The notes: generated by a model not told the origin, from the sequence alone. Shown: positions 1 through 9,082, counted from the stretch's first letter. The stretch is DNA of 34,985 nucleotides from Clostridia bacterium (GCA_017631325.1 JAGBTM010000004.1:1-34985); one strand, 5' to 3'. A program made the numbers and translations.

Positions 1-2
1 TA

Positions 3-59
3 GGCGTCGATATTATGACGCAGTTCGTTCTCGATAACCAAGGCGGCATAAAGTTTTAA
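3..59 (+). CDS. C-terminal end of an unidentified protein (cut by window start)
   Basis: An open frame enters from the left edge and ends in TAA at 57-59, giving a tail that ends GVDIMTQFVLDNQGGIKF. The plus-strand side of the hairpin terminator at 146-184 lies about 90 bases downstream, as expected behind a real gene. The tail is too short to assign a family, and a chance open frame cannot be excluded. Confidence 0.35.
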   Translation, partial: GVDIMTQFVLDNQGGIKF

Positions 60-145
60 TATGGCGTATATACGCTTATTTAGTTTGCTAGACTACACTC
101 GCCCTTTCCAAATTATTTAATATTTTCTTTCATGTTTTTAACACA

Positions 146-184
146 AAAAGCGCACGGAAAATGAAAATCCGTGCGCTTTTGTTA
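146..184. terminator. bidirectional rho-independent terminator
   Basis: A perfect 13-bp stem (146-158 with 168-180) with a 9-base loop has A-runs on the left and T-runs on the right. It can therefore terminate both the plus-strand gene ending at 59 and the minus-strand deacetylase ending at 258. Confidence 0.85.
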
Positions 185-257
185 ATGTTTATTTACATTT
201 TTGCTCGTTTTGTCTCATTTTTGTAGGCAGTACTACTCTTGCCGTGTTGAAAACTCG

Positions 258-1088
258 TCAGTCAAGCTCCACAGTCTTTGCGGGTGGAATTAAGTACTGC
301 TTTCCCCTGCCCCACTCGATATAAACGTCAAGAGCCGAGGGGTTATATACGCGCGTACCCTCTGCAGAAAATCTGAGAGAACGGAATGCCGTAACGTAAT
401 CGTAAATCTCGCCGTTCGTTGCGTACCACACGTCCTCACGTCCACCCATATAAGAAGAGAACTCTTCAATTATCTGCCAGTTATCCTCTCTGTCAAACTC
501 GTAGGAATGTCCCCAGAGATAGAAGAGCTTTGGCGTCTTGTATATCCACTTGTCGCACTTTTCGCTGACGAATTTCTCTGCAAGCTCCATAAGGCGCGGA
601 TTTCCGTGGTGCGAGGTCGGGTTGAGCTTCATAAAGTCGGTCGGTATATCGAATTTTTCGGTGCTTTCGATAGTTCTCGCGTACCTTATTCCACACTCCT
701 CGGCGATTTTTCTCGCCTCTTCGTCGTAATAACCGCAGGAATACGCCATTCCCGTGATAACGACGCCAAACATCTTCTCAAGCGCTCTCTTGTCGTCGAG
801 AATATCGCTCATTTTCATGCTGCTTGGATAGTAGGGCAAAATATAGTGCTTTGCACCGTGTACGGCAATTTCCTGGCCACAGTCCTTGTAGGTTTTGTAT
901 ACGTCGTCGTATCCCATACGAATAGGAATATCGCCAAAAAGTCCCGAATTAAGGTTAAAGGTGCCTTTTATACCGTTCTTATTCATTATTTCGATAAGCC
1001 TTACGTCTGCCGAAACGCTGTCGTCGTAGCTTAACGTAAGCGCCTTATCACGAAATCCGGGCCAGCACATAAACTTATAAACACTCAT
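258..1088 (-). CDS. polysaccharide deacetylase (NodB-like) family protein
   Basis: This 276-aa protein has the layout of the carbohydrate esterase 4 / NodB fold. Motif 1 is TLSYDDS (Asp22-Asp23: catalytic base and metal ligand in the family) and motif 2 is HGAKH (His77 and His81, metal ligands). A later Trp-Gly-His (LWGHSYE) fits the C-terminal catalytic His region. Family members remove N- or O-acetyl groups from polysaccharides in a metal-dependent way. There is no signal peptide or membrane segment, so this one is probably cytoplasmic and may act on oligosaccharides. It lies 69 bases downstream of L-rhamnose isomerase on the same strand and is probably co-transcribed with it, suggesting a role in sugar catabolism. 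The actual substrate cannot be read from the sequence. Confidence 0.85.
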   Translation of the reverse strand: MSVYKFMCWPGFRDKALTLSYDDSVSADVRLIEIMNKNGIKGTFNLNSGLFGDIPIRMGYDDVYKTYKDCGQEIAVHGAKHYILPYYPSSMKMSDILDDKRALEKMFGVVITGMAYSCGYYDEEARKIAEECGIRYARTIESTEKFDIPTDFMKLNPTSHHGNPRLMELAEKFVSEKCDKWIYKTPKLFYLWGHSYEFDREDNWQIIEEFSSYMGGREDVWYATNGEIYDYVTAFRSLRFSAEGTRVYNPSALDVYIEWGRGKQYLIPPAKTVELD

Positions 1089-1157
1089 ACCACACCTCTT
1101 TAACCGCCTATTTTAGAAAAACAAAAAACGAAGAAAACTCTACACGGGTGTACCGTA

Positions 1158-2402
1158 TTACCTTTTTGTAAGTACCTCGCGCTCGTACTCAAGAACCTCG
1201 TCAAACCACTCGCGGCCTGCAGGATTTCCCTCTCTTTTGCAGTATTCCTCCCACACCTCGCCAAACGGCATAGTCTTCATTTCCTCGCTCATAACGAGCA
1301 TTCTCGTATAGTCGGCCTTGTCCTGATAAGCCTTAAACTCACTCGAGGGCGTAAGAAGTGCCATAAGAAGTGCCTTCTGCATATTTCTCGCACCCACAGT
1401 CCACGCTGCAATACGGTTTACCGAAGCATCAAAATAGTCGAGAGCGATAAACACTCTGTCAAGCGCGTCGTTTCTGACTATTTCCTTTGCTATCTCGCGA
1501 GTTTCGTCGTCGAGAATAACGACGTGGTCGGAGTCCCATCTGACGCTTCTCGTTACGTGAAGCGCAATCTTCTCGTTAAAGAGAAGAAGCGAGGAAATCT
1601 TATCCGACACAACTTCGGTCGGGTGATAGTGACCGTTATCCATAAGAGGAGTAATACCTGCCTTGGTCGAGTAGGAAAGGCAGAATTCTGCCGAGCCTAC
1701 CGTGTAGGACTCAAGTCCTATGCCGAACACCTTCGACTCAAGAGTAACGTACACGAGGCTCTTGTCGTAAGGTGTGCTGAGGATTTCGTCAAGAGATTTC
1801 TTGAAGCGTGCTCTCGGGCCGAGTCTGTCAGCGGGAATTTCCTTATATCCGTCGGGAATCCAGAAGTTAATTACACACTCAACACCCGTCTCGCGTGCAA
1901 AATACTCCGCAATCTTAAGACAGGCCTTGCCGTGTCTCACCCAGAACGCTCTGACCTCTTCGTCAGGCGAGGAAAGAGTGAGATTATCCTTTACCATAGG
2001 GTGAGAGAAGAAGGTGGGGTTAAAGTCTATGCCTACGCCGTGACGCTTTGCAAAATCAACCCAAGCTGAAAAGTGCTTAGGCAAAAGCTCGTCACGGTTC
2101 GCATACTCGCCCTCCTCGAAGATGGCGTAGCAGGCGTGTATGTTCAGCTTCTTTTTACCCGGAACAAGCGAAAACACCTTTTCCATATCAGCCATAAGCT
2201 CCTCGGGTGTCCTTGCGCGACCTGGATAGTTACCCGTCGCCTGAATACCTCCCGAAAGCGAAGCAGGTGAATCAAAGCCGGAAACGTCGTCACCCTGCCA
2301 GCAATGTATAGATACGGGAACACTCGAAAGGCGCTCAATAGCAGCCTCGGTGTCAATTCCGTATTCTCTGTATTTTTCCTTTGCAATCTCGTATGCGTTC
2401 AT
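1158..2402 (-). CDS. rhaA: L-rhamnose isomerase
   Basis: This enzyme interconverts L-rhamnose and L-rhamnulose, the first step of rhamnose catabolism. At 414 aa it matches the usual family length. Recognisable family blocks are SIHCWQGDDVSGF near the N terminus and the central FWIPDGYKEIPADR followed by GPRARFKKSLDEI. I place the start at 2402 because AAAGGA lies six bases upstream; an in-frame ATG at 2417 lacks such a site. No rhamnulokinase or aldolase gene is nearby, so the remaining pathway steps must be encoded elsewhere. The deacetylase-like gene follows closely and may process the sugar source. Confidence 0.93.
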   Translation of the reverse strand: MNAYEIAKEKYREYGIDTEAAIERLSSVPVSIHCWQGDDVSGFDSPASLSGGIQATGNYPGRARTPEELMADMEKVFSLVPGKKKLNIHACYAIFEEGEYANRDELLPKHFSAWVDFAKRHGVGIDFNPTFFSHPMVKDNLTLSSPDEEVRAFWVRHGKACLKIAEYFARETGVECVINFWIPDGYKEIPADRLGPRARFKKSLDEILSTPYDKSLVYVTLESKVFGIGLESYTVGSAEFCLSYSTKAGITPLMDNGHYHPTEVVSDKISSLLLFNEKIALHVTRSVRWDSDHVVILDDETREIAKEIVRNDALDRVFIALDYFDASVNRIAAWTVGARNMQKALLMALLTPSSEFKAYQDKADYTRMLVMSEEMKTMPFGEVWEEYCKREGNPAGREWFDEVLEYEREVLTKR

Positions 2403-2565
2403 TTTATGTCCTTTCATTTCGGCTAAATGAGCCTTTTGTTTTTCACTTTTGGGCGGCGCTTTGCCGTCTTATGTTTTATATTATATATGAAAATATGCCA
2501 CCTGTCAACAAAAACCTCACACAAATACAAAAAAACAGAACGTAAATCTCAAAAAATGAAAGAGC

Positions 2566-2672
2566 ACCACCAAAGGAAAACAAAAAACCGCACCGCCAAA
2601 GGAAAACAAAAAACCGCACCACCAAAGAAAAACAAAAAACGCGCCACCAAAGAAAAAGCGAAACCGCCTCAC
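2566..2672. repeat. 26-bp imperfect tandem repeat, four copies
   Basis: Four consecutive units, each built around CCACCAAAGGAAAACAAAAA, begin about 26, 26 and 25 bases apart (CCAAAG at 2570, 2596, 2622 and 2647). The copies differ by a few substitutions. There is no spacer variation, so it is a minisatellite rather than a CRISPR array. Confidence 0.8.
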
Positions 2673-2700
2673 TAAAACAAAACCTAAATACCAAAAGAAT

Positions 2701-2735
2701 GAGCGAGCCGATTTCGGCTCGCTCTGCTGTTTTTA
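2701..2735. terminator. hairpin with 11-bp perfect stem
   Basis: The arms 2701-2711 and 2714-2724 pair perfectly around a two-base centre. A T-run follows on the plus strand (2730-2735). On the minus strand it lies 36 bases past the acyl-CoA ligase stop codon, with a weaker U-tract. It probably ends the ligase transcript, but its stronger orientation is plus. Confidence 0.6.
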
Positions 2736-2759
2736 GTTTGTTTTTGTGGGGGTAACTAA

Positions 2760-4466
2760 TTAGTCGATAGTCATATCCATCTTGCGTCTGAGAATTTTAC
2801 GAAGAGTGTTCTTCGGGAACTCCTCCTCGCGCACCTTGAGTAGACCTATCTTCTTATAAGGAACGGCGGTCTTGTTATACTCATTAACAAAGCCCTGGAA
2901 ATATTCCTTAAAGTCCTTAACGCCCATATCGTCAAGCAGGTTCTTGTCGGGATAAATCTCGGCAACTATCGTGTTATAAGCGTCGCCGCGTCTGGATTTA
3001 CCCTCGTAGACAACGATGTCAACGACACCAGGTGTTGCCGAAAGCGCATCCTCGATTTCCTCGGGATAAACGTTCTTGCCGTTTGAGAGGATTATGAGAT
3101 TTTTAAGTCTGCCTGTGATATAAAGAATACGCGTGCCGTACTTATCAACGGTCATTTTACCGTAGTCACCGGTCTTGAAGTAGCCGTCCTCGGTAAATGC
3201 CTCGCGGTTTGCCTCTTCGTCCTTGTAATAGCCAAGCATAACGTTGGGGCCCTTTACCTGAATTTCACCCTCGCCGTCCTCGTTGGGCTCATCAATTCTC
3301 GCGTCAACGATAGGAAGCACGGGGCCTACGCTCTTAGGAACGATAAAGTGGTTGTGGTTAACTGCAAGTATGGGAGCGCACTCGGTAATGCCGTATCCGT
3401 TAAGCACCTTAACTCCTATTGAGTTAAACAAGTCAGCCATCTCCTGATTAAGAGGAGCGCCGCCCGAGATAATCATATTAAGCTCTCCGCCAAACGAGGA
3501 AAGTATCTTCTTTCTGAAAAATGCGCCAAAGGGATTAAGTCCTATCTTCTTAAAGGCGTCATTTATCTTCATAAGAGCAAGAAGAAGCTTTTCCTTGCCC
3601 GAGTCCTTGATACCCTTGAGTATTCTTCTGTAGAAGGTCTCAACGTAAAGAGGAACTGCTACGAGGTGGCCTGGCTTATGCTCCTGAAGCTCTTTAAGTA
3701 TATACTTAACGCCCGAGGAAATGTAAATGTCACAGCCGATAGAGTTCTGACCGAATATAGAAACCGACGAGCCGTAGGTGTGATGAGGGGGAAGCACGTT
3801 CATACACTTAACCGAGAAGTCGATAAAGGGTATAACGTCGGCAAGGTCGGACATAAAGTTGCGCTGCGAGAGCATAACGCCTTTGCCCTTACCCGTCGTG
3901 CCCGAGGTAAATACGAGAAGCGACATCTTCCTATCGTCAATATCGTTCTCAAAATAAAGAGAGCTGTCTTCAGCGAACTTCTCTTCACCCGCTTCAAGCC
4001 AGCCGAACAAAGACCCCTCGCCCTCACCGTCAAGCATAAGAGGCGCGTCTATACCGAGAGAGCTTGAAATATCCTCGCCCTTATCCTTAATTTCAGTGTC
4101 AACTATAACGAAGTCTACGTCGCCCGTCTTTACTGTTTCAATAAGCTCATCCGTGCCCCAGTCCTTATCAAGAGGAATAAGCACAGCGTCTGCCGCAAGC
4201 ACTGAGTAATAAGCAAGTATCCAGGCGTAAGAATGCTTGCCGATAAGAGCAATATGCTTACCCTTAAGACCCCTTGCCAAAAGCTCGGTCGTAAGCGCTC
4301 TGACGTCCGAGCGAAGCTTCTCGTAGTTTACTACTACCGCTTCCTTGTCGTGAGGCTTCTTGCGATAGCGATAAGCAGGTCTGCCCTCGTATCTTGAACC
4401 GATATCCTCCACCATTTCTCTTATATTGAGGTATTCTCTTTTTTCATGTATGGCTCTGTCTTTCAT
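2760..4466 (-). CDS. AMP-forming long-chain acyl-CoA ligase (AMP-binding family)
   Basis: This 568-aa enzyme of the ANL superfamily activates a carboxylic acid with ATP and joins it to CoA or a carrier. The P-loop-like core FTSGTTGKGKGV, the GYGITECAP motif, YFKTGD and the hinge region ITGRLKNLI are all present in order. The C-terminal NTLRKILR contains the Lys of the catalytic A10 motif, though with Arg in place of the usual Gly. Closest in style are the long-chain fatty acid ligases (FadD-like) of Clostridia, but the acid cannot be inferred. There is no membrane segment. It stands alone between two non-coding gaps, so it is probably transcribed by itself. Confidence 0.88.
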   Translation of the reverse strand: MKDRAIHEKREYLNIREMVEDIGSRYEGRPAYRYRKKPHDKEAVVVNYEKLRSDVRALTTELLARGLKGKHIALIGKHSYAWILAYYSVLAADAVLIPLDKDWGTDELIETVKTGDVDFVIVDTEIKDKGEDISSSLGIDAPLMLDGEGEGSLFGWLEAGEEKFAEDSSLYFENDIDDRKMSLLVFTSGTTGKGKGVMLSQRNFMSDLADVIPFIDFSVKCMNVLPPHHTYGSSVSIFGQNSIGCDIYISSGVKYILKELQEHKPGHLVAVPLYVETFYRRILKGIKDSGKEKLLLALMKINDAFKKIGLNPFGAFFRKKILSSFGGELNMIISGGAPLNQEMADLFNSIGVKVLNGYGITECAPILAVNHNHFIVPKSVGPVLPIVDARIDEPNEDGEGEIQVKGPNVMLGYYKDEEANREAFTEDGYFKTGDYGKMTVDKYGTRILYITGRLKNLIILSNGKNVYPEEIEDALSATPGVVDIVVYEGKSRRGDAYNTIVAEIYPDKNLLDDMGVKDFKEYFQGFVNEYNKTAVPYKKIGLLKVREEEFPKNTLRKILRRKMDMTID

Positions 4467-4622
4467 AACAATCTCTTTTCCTGCAAAACCCCAAAAAACT
4501 ATGATTTAGCTAACTTTTCGCTCGCTTTGTTCATTAACTTAGGGCAGTTTGCATTTTTGTAATTTTTATGCGAACGTAGACATTTTAGCATATTTTGTAA
4601 GCTTTGTCAAGTATTTTAGAGT

Positions 4623-5126
4623 TTATGTACACTTGACAACGTTCGCGCCCCTCTGCCTTTTAGACCTAAAATAGTCGCTAAGCAGCGCAGCGCACTCTTC
4701 CTTAAGCACCCCACCCGAGACCTCGGGAATATGGTTAAAGGGGATTTTAGACAGGTCGGTCAGCGAGCCGAGAGCACCGAAGCGCAAATCGGGTGCGCCG
4801 TACACGACCCTCTCAACCCTCGCGTTTATTACGGCGCCTGCGCACATAGCGCAGGGCTCAAGAGTAACGTATAGCGTAACGCCGGGAAGCCGCCAGCCGC
4901 CAAGGGTCTGGCAGGCCCTCTCAATAGCCAGAATTTCTGCGTGATGCGTCGCACATTTAGAGCTCTCTCTGGTGTTGTGCGCCCTTGAAATTACCACTCC
5001 GTCACGCACACACACAGCTCCGATTGGAACCTCGTCTATCTCCTTAGCCAAATGCGCCTCGGCTATCGCCTCGCGCATAAAGGTAATGTCAGAGCCGGAA
5101 ATCTGTCGAGTATTTTCCTTATCCAT
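4623..5126 (-). CDS. tadA: tRNA-specific adenosine deaminase
   Basis: This 167-aa protein deaminates A34 to inosine in the wobble position of tRNA-Arg(ACG). The zinc-binding catalytic signature is intact: His62-Ala-Glu64 (HAE) and the PCAMC motif with Cys92 and Cys95. The length and the C-terminal basic tail fit TadA rather than cytidine or guanine deaminases. The start is supported by AGGA seven bases upstream. It has a short N-terminal extension of about 15 residues relative to typical TadA. The gene lies alone, about 150 bases from each neighbour. Confidence 0.92.
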   Translation of the reverse strand: MDKENTRQISGSDITFMREAIAEAHLAKEIDEVPIGAVCVRDGVVISRAHNTRESSKCATHHAEILAIERACQTLGGWRLPGVTLYVTLEPCAMCAGAVINARVERVVYGAPDLRFGALGSLTDLSKIPFNHIPEVSGGVLKEECAALLSDYFRSKRQRGANVVKCT

Positions 5127-5267
5127 ATAGTTTCCTATCCTTATATTTTATATACCGCCGCACAGCGCGACAAAAGATTTTTATACGCCCACCCACATCT
5201 TAGCACTTAATACTCACCGCACAACACGGCTCGTCGCTTATACTCGCCGCACCCTCGGAATACGGCC

Positions 5268-6083
5268 TTAAGCGAAAAATTCACCGCAGGCTACAACGAA
5301 CGCTGGGATTACGAAAAGCAGCGAAAAAAGCCAACTCTCCTCCCTCTTGACAGGTGTAAATATCTGGTTGATTTTGCCTATTAACCTCTTTCTCTCTCTT
5401 AGGAAAAGCGCAAACGAGAGAGCAAAAAGTAAACCGCCGATTACATTTAGGCATATTTTGGCCACCAAATTCTCACCGCAGAAGATTAAAACAAGCGAGA
5501 AAACATTATTAAAGAAGTGCAAAATAAATGACGGTAAAACGCTACCTGCCATAAGGTCTAAAAGCATAAACAGAAATCCCGCTACCAATGCGTACGGTAT
5601 CTGATATAAGCTTGCGTGAGCAAAGGCAAAGAAAAGTGAGGAAAGCATAATTATCCTTGACCTTGGAGCGCCCGAAAGAACGCGCATAGGCAGATATCTG
5701 AACATAATTTCCTCAATAAGCGCAGGCAAAAGCGCCGATACCAAAATTGCAAGCAGAAAATCGTCAGGCACCGAGGGGGCCTTAAGCTCTCCAAAGAAGA
5801 ATTTTAAAACAAGCCCCGTCGTATAGGATATACTGCCCGTCAAGGCAATTGTGGGCGCCAAAAACAATAAGGTAGTCTTAACGCCCTCGCTGTCCAGACC
5901 AAGATACGCCCTTATATCATCGCTATCTTCCTTCTTTATATATCCGAGTGCTAAGAGCGTTGGAAGCGCAAACGACAGTGCAAACACCACATCAGACCAC
6001 ACCCCACGAAGCTCGCCCGAGAGAATATTCAAAACGAGGTATAATAAATACACCGCCGACAAAAGCTTAACTCTGTTTTGCAC
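5268..6083 (-). CDS. CPBP family intramembrane metalloprotease
   Basis: This 271-aa, strongly hydrophobic protein has about eight membrane segments. It carries the conserved CPBP (CAAX protease and bacteriocin-processing) motifs: EExxxR (Glu124-Glu125 to Arg129), FAFAHA, and HFFNN, which together form the metal-binding active site in the family. I choose GTG at 6083 because GGAGGG lies just upstream. The longest open frame would start at 6155 inside the RNase R coding end with no good ribosome site. It follows rnr by about 30 bases and is probably co-transcribed with it. Its substrate is unknown. Confidence 0.87.
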   Translation of the reverse strand: MQNRVKLLSAVYLLYLVLNILSGELRGVWSDVVFALSFALPTLLALGYIKKEDSDDIRAYLGLDSEGVKTTLLFLAPTIALTGSISYTTGLVLKFFFGELKAPSVPDDFLLAILVSALLPALIEEIMFRYLPMRVLSGAPRSRIIMLSSLFFAFAHASLYQIPYALVAGFLFMLLDLMAGSVLPSFILHFFNNVFSLVLIFCGENLVAKICLNVIGGLLFALSFALFLRERKRLIGKINQIFTPVKREESWLFSLLFVIPAFVVACGEFFA

Positions 6084-6112
6084 AAGTCCCTCCAATGATA
6101 AATTTGATAGAT

Positions 6113-8206
6113 TTAAACAAGTCCGAACCTTAATTTTCCTCGCTGAATATCGCACTCCAAAAGTTCAACCTCTACCCTCTGCCCAAGCCTGTATACCAGA
6201 GAGCGTGAAACAAGAGAAACGTTCTTTTCGTCAAAGAAAAATTCCCCCGGCATCTCGCTTATAGGAACGAGGCCCTCGCAGGTGTTAGGAAGTCTTACGA
6301 AAAGTCCAAACGAGGAAACCGAGCTTACAACGCCCGAGAAGCTCTCCCCGACAAAGTCCGACATATATATAACTTTATAAAGGTCCTCGATTTTGCGCTC
6401 GGCTACCGTCGCGCGAAGCTCACCCTCGGTCGCGGCTGCCGCAGCTCTCTTAGCATACGAGGAGTATCTCGACGCCTCCTTGCCCTCAAATAGCACACGT
6501 CTTATAATTCTGTGCGTGGCAAGGTCGGAAAGTCGTCTAATAGGTGAGGTAAAGTGACAGTAATTCTCTATTCCAAGGCCGAAATGTCGGCTCTTAATCT
6601 CCGAATACTTGGCCTTAGACATAGCTCTTAGCATACTGTACGATATAGGCTCGAGTATTCCTCTTTTCTCGGCCTCGGAAAGAAGAGCTGAAAGCGAAGA
6701 GGAGCTAATCTCACCCTTTTTAATAAAAGAGGTATCAAATCCCAGATTGTGAACGTACTCGACGAAATCCGACATCTTTTCCTCGGGCGGCGGCTCGTGT
6801 ATTCTGTAAACGCAGGGTATACCCCTCTCGTAAAGAAGCGTTGCAACCCCCTCGTTTGCAGTCAGCATAAACTGCTCTATCATGCGCTCGGCCACACCTC
6901 TTGTGCGCGGAATAATGTCACACGGGTGACCCTTTTGGTCGAGAATTATCTCTGCCTCGCACTCCTCAAAGTCAATAGCGCCTCTTGCCTTATGCTTTGA
7001 AAGAAGCAGCTCGTAAAGCTCCCTCATTTTTTCAAGAGTGGGCAAAACAGCCTTGTATTTTTTGATAATCTCACCCTCGGCCGTGCCATCAAAAATTCTG
7101 TTGACCTCGGAGTAAACTCCTCTTACCCTGGAGCGTATCACAGCGGGCTCGAGCTTGGTCTTTATGATTTTTCCGTCTTTGTCAAGGTCGATATGAGCGC
7201 TTATAGTATACTTATCCTCACCCGCATTCAATGAGCATGCACCGTTTGAAAGTGCCGTCGGAAGCATAGGCACAACCTTGTCGGTAAAGTAAACGCTCGT
7301 GCCTCTTCCCATAACGCACCTGTCAAGAGGCGTTTTCTCGGTGACGTAGCTTGAAACGTCGGCTATATGGACGCCAAGTCGGTATCCTCCCGAGGAAAGT
7401 CGCCTGAGCGATACTGCGTCGTCGAGGTCCTTTGCGCCCTCGCCGTCTATCGTGAAGATAACCTCGCCCGAAAGGTCTACCCTTCCCTCAGCGCTGACAG
7501 GAGCAGATGCCACTCTCTCGGCCTCCAAAAGCTGCTCGTCGGTAAACTCGCACTCTATCTCACACTCGGCGAGTATAGCCTCGTAATTTGCCTCCTTGGT
7601 GTCGGCAGGTCCGAAATTCTGAATAACCGTGCAGCATAGCTCACCGCCTCTTATAAGCTTAGCCAAAACCTTGTCGCCGACAAATGCGCTCTCGCCACCC
7701 ACGATTTTCGGGTTAGGGTGCACCTTGCCGCCGTCAACTATTAACACTGCCTCGCGATAGGTCCTGCGCCCGTGTCGATGGTATATTTCTTCCACCTCTC
7801 CGACGACAACCGACCTGCCGTATTCAAGTATTTTCGTGACACGCCCCTCGGTTTTGGTCTCTCCAAGGCGTGAGGTGTATTCATGGTAAACCACCGTAAC
7901 GGCATCGCCGTCAACAGCTCCCCCTTCCTTGCCCATCGGGATAAATACGTCCCCGCCCTCACAGCTTACGAAACCGTAACCCGAACGGCTGGAGGAATAT
8001 ACGCCGCTGGCTGTTATCTCGTCCCTGTGGGGCGAGAGCGAGGAGCGACCCCGTCTGCCAAGGTCAACCCTGTCTCGTATTTTGACGCCCGTGACGTCGG
8101 TACCGCTCTCCCGTATCGCTCGCAGAAGCTCTCTTGCCGCCGCGTCCTTCGCGCGTCTTCTGTGCGAAAGACGACCTATATCCTTTTTAAAATTCTTGTT
8201 CTTCAT
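6113..8206 (-). CDS. rnr: ribonuclease R
   Basis: This 697-aa exoribonuclease of the RNase II/R family degrades structured RNA in the 3' to 5' direction. In order: a basic N-terminal segment, a cold-shock-type OB domain with GYGFVS and DVFIP, the RNB catalytic domain with TIDGEGAKDLDDA (Asp254, Asp260, Asp262 and Asp263, the metal-binding acidic residues), and a C-terminal S1 domain near residues 610-690 (SFGLFVRLPNTCEGLVP). In many Firmicutes rnr follows secG, and that order is kept here, but 475 bases and a terminator separate them and no smpB follows. No clear Shine-Dalgarno sequence precedes the ATG at 8206. Confidence 0.95.
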   Translation of the reverse strand: MKNKNFKKDIGRLSHRRRAKDAAARELLRAIRESGTDVTGVKIRDRVDLGRRGRSSLSPHRDEITASGVYSSSRSGYGFVSCEGGDVFIPMGKEGGAVDGDAVTVVYHEYTSRLGETKTEGRVTKILEYGRSVVVGEVEEIYHRHGRRTYREAVLIVDGGKVHPNPKIVGGESAFVGDKVLAKLIRGGELCCTVIQNFGPADTKEANYEAILAECEIECEFTDEQLLEAERVASAPVSAEGRVDLSGEVIFTIDGEGAKDLDDAVSLRRLSSGGYRLGVHIADVSSYVTEKTPLDRCVMGRGTSVYFTDKVVPMLPTALSNGACSLNAGEDKYTISAHIDLDKDGKIIKTKLEPAVIRSRVRGVYSEVNRIFDGTAEGEIIKKYKAVLPTLEKMRELYELLLSKHKARGAIDFEECEAEIILDQKGHPCDIIPRTRGVAERMIEQFMLTANEGVATLLYERGIPCVYRIHEPPPEEKMSDFVEYVHNLGFDTSFIKKGEISSSSLSALLSEAEKRGILEPISYSMLRAMSKAKYSEIKSRHFGLGIENYCHFTSPIRRLSDLATHRIIRRVLFEGKEASRYSSYAKRAAAAATEGELRATVAERKIEDLYKVIYMSDFVGESFSGVVSSVSSFGLFVRLPNTCEGLVPISEMPGEFFFDEKNVSLVSRSLVYRLGQRVEVELLECDIQRGKLRFGLV

Positions 8207-8259
8207 TTATTACTTATTACTTTTTATATCTTTCTCTTACTATTTATCAAGATTTCTTA

Positions 8260-8400
8260 CTCTTTATAGCCTTAGCTTCTCTTTATAGCCTTAGCTCTCT
8301 TTACAGCCTTAGCTCTTTTTACAGCCTTAGCCCTCTTTACAGCCTTAGCCCTCTTTACAGCTTTAATTACTCTTTAAAGCCTCAGCGTACTCTTTATACT
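8260..8400. repeat. 18-19-bp degenerate tandem repeat, about eight copies
   Basis: Units of the form CTCTTTACAGCCTTAGC recur every 18-19 bases, with TATAGCC or ACAGCC variants, and decay toward the right end (TTTAAAGCCTCAGC). There are no unique spacers. It lies between rnr and secG and may form part of the rnr leader. Confidence 0.75.
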
Positions 8401-8633
8401 TTCTCTGATTTTTTAGTACCTTTTCTGCCTTTTAGTCTGCCTAAGCAGAGAGGGGCGTCATTTGTCTCTTTCCTTATTTTTTATACTGCGCGTTGTTTTT
8501 TATACAATTCGTTCCTTTTACACCTATTGCTGCAAGGCGCACTCTTATTGACGCTTTATCTCTTATACGGTATTCTTATACAGCGCACTACCCTTGCAGA
8601 GCGTAAATTATAGAAATTTTCAAAATCCCCGCT

Positions 8634-8672
8634 CAAAAAAGCAAAGGCTGCCGCTTAAAATCAGCGGCAGCC
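8634..8672 (-). terminator. rho-independent terminator of secG
   Basis: On the minus strand a 10-bp stem (8646-8655 with 8663-8672, GGCTGCCGCT) is followed within a few bases by a T-run (8635-8640 read in reverse). It starts nine bases after the secG stop codon. Confidence 0.85.
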
Positions 8673-8681
8673 GTCAGTCCC

Positions 8682-8996
8682 TTAGTTAAAAATGTGGGAA
8701 TACTCGTTAAGATATTCGCTCATCCAGTCGTCAAGCTTGAAGCCCTCTGCATAGTCGGGCTGAATAATGTATACGGCGAGAACCGCAACCGAGAAAACTA
8801 TTCCCGCGATTATAGTCCACTTGAACAGTATCTTTTCGGTATGAGCCGTTTTATCTCTGCCGTAGAAGGTATCTGCGCCACCGGAGATAGCGCCCGAAAG
8901 TCCCTCGTCGTTTGATTTCTGGAAAAGAACAACTGCAACGATTGCCAAAGCGGAAAGAATAAGAACCGCTATAAGTACGTACTCTAAAATTTCCAT
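8682..8996 (-). CDS. secG: preprotein translocase subunit SecG
   Basis: SecG is the small accessory subunit of the SecYEG channel. This 104-aa protein has two membrane helices (about residues 5-25 and 59-79) separated by the family signature LFQKSNDEGLSGAISGGAD and the following FYGRDK segment. The acidic C-terminal tail is somewhat longer than in many Firmicutes. A promoter is visible upstream (9054-9082) and a strong terminator downstream, so it can be expressed independently of rnr. Confidence 0.93.
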   Translation of the reverse strand: MEILEYVLIAVLILSALAIVAVVLFQKSNDEGLSGAISGGADTFYGRDKTAHTEKILFKWTIIAGIVFSVAVLAVYIIQPDYAEGFKLDDWMSEYLNEYSHIFN

Positions 8997-9053
8997 TATA
9001 AAAACCTTTCAAGATTACCCTATGCAAGAGCGCATAGATATTTAGCATACATT

Positions 9054-9082
9054 ATTTTACCATAAAAATTTCCAAATTGCAA
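9054..9082 (-). promoter_or_regulatory. sigma-A type promoter of secG
   Basis: On the minus strand TTGCAA (9077-9082) and TAAAAT (9054-9059) are 17 bases apart, with a TG extension before the -10 box. They lie about 60 bases upstream of the secG start. Confidence 0.65.

Larger units (their letters stand above)
2418..2759. other. intergenic region between rhaA and the acyl-CoA ligase
   Basis: This A-rich stretch holds a 26-bp tandem repeat (listed separately) and a perfect hairpin at 2701-2724. Lys-rich open frames across it have repeat-derived composition and no ribosome-binding site, so I see no gene here. Confidence 0.6.
8207..8681. other. non-coding gap between rnr and secG with degenerate tandem repeat
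   Basis: No supported gene lies here. The gap contains an 18-19-bp degenerate tandem array (8260-8400), pyrimidine-rich sequence, and the secG terminator at its right end. The promoter of rnr should lie in it on the minus strand but I could not pick one confidently. Confidence 0.6.

Noticed and set aside
507-1034. Long open frame on the plus strand opposite the deacetylase
   Set aside because: It is a mirror of the real coding sequence. It has no ribosome site and no recognisable motif, while the minus-strand protein shows a complete NodB pattern.
2427-2694. Lys-rich (plus) and Phe-rich (minus) open frames after rhaA
   Set aside because: Both are translations of the 26-bp tandem repeat and A-rich flanks, without ribosome sites.
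8260-8400. CRISPR-like array
   Set aside because: The units are contiguous, with no unique spacers, and there is no cas gene nearby.
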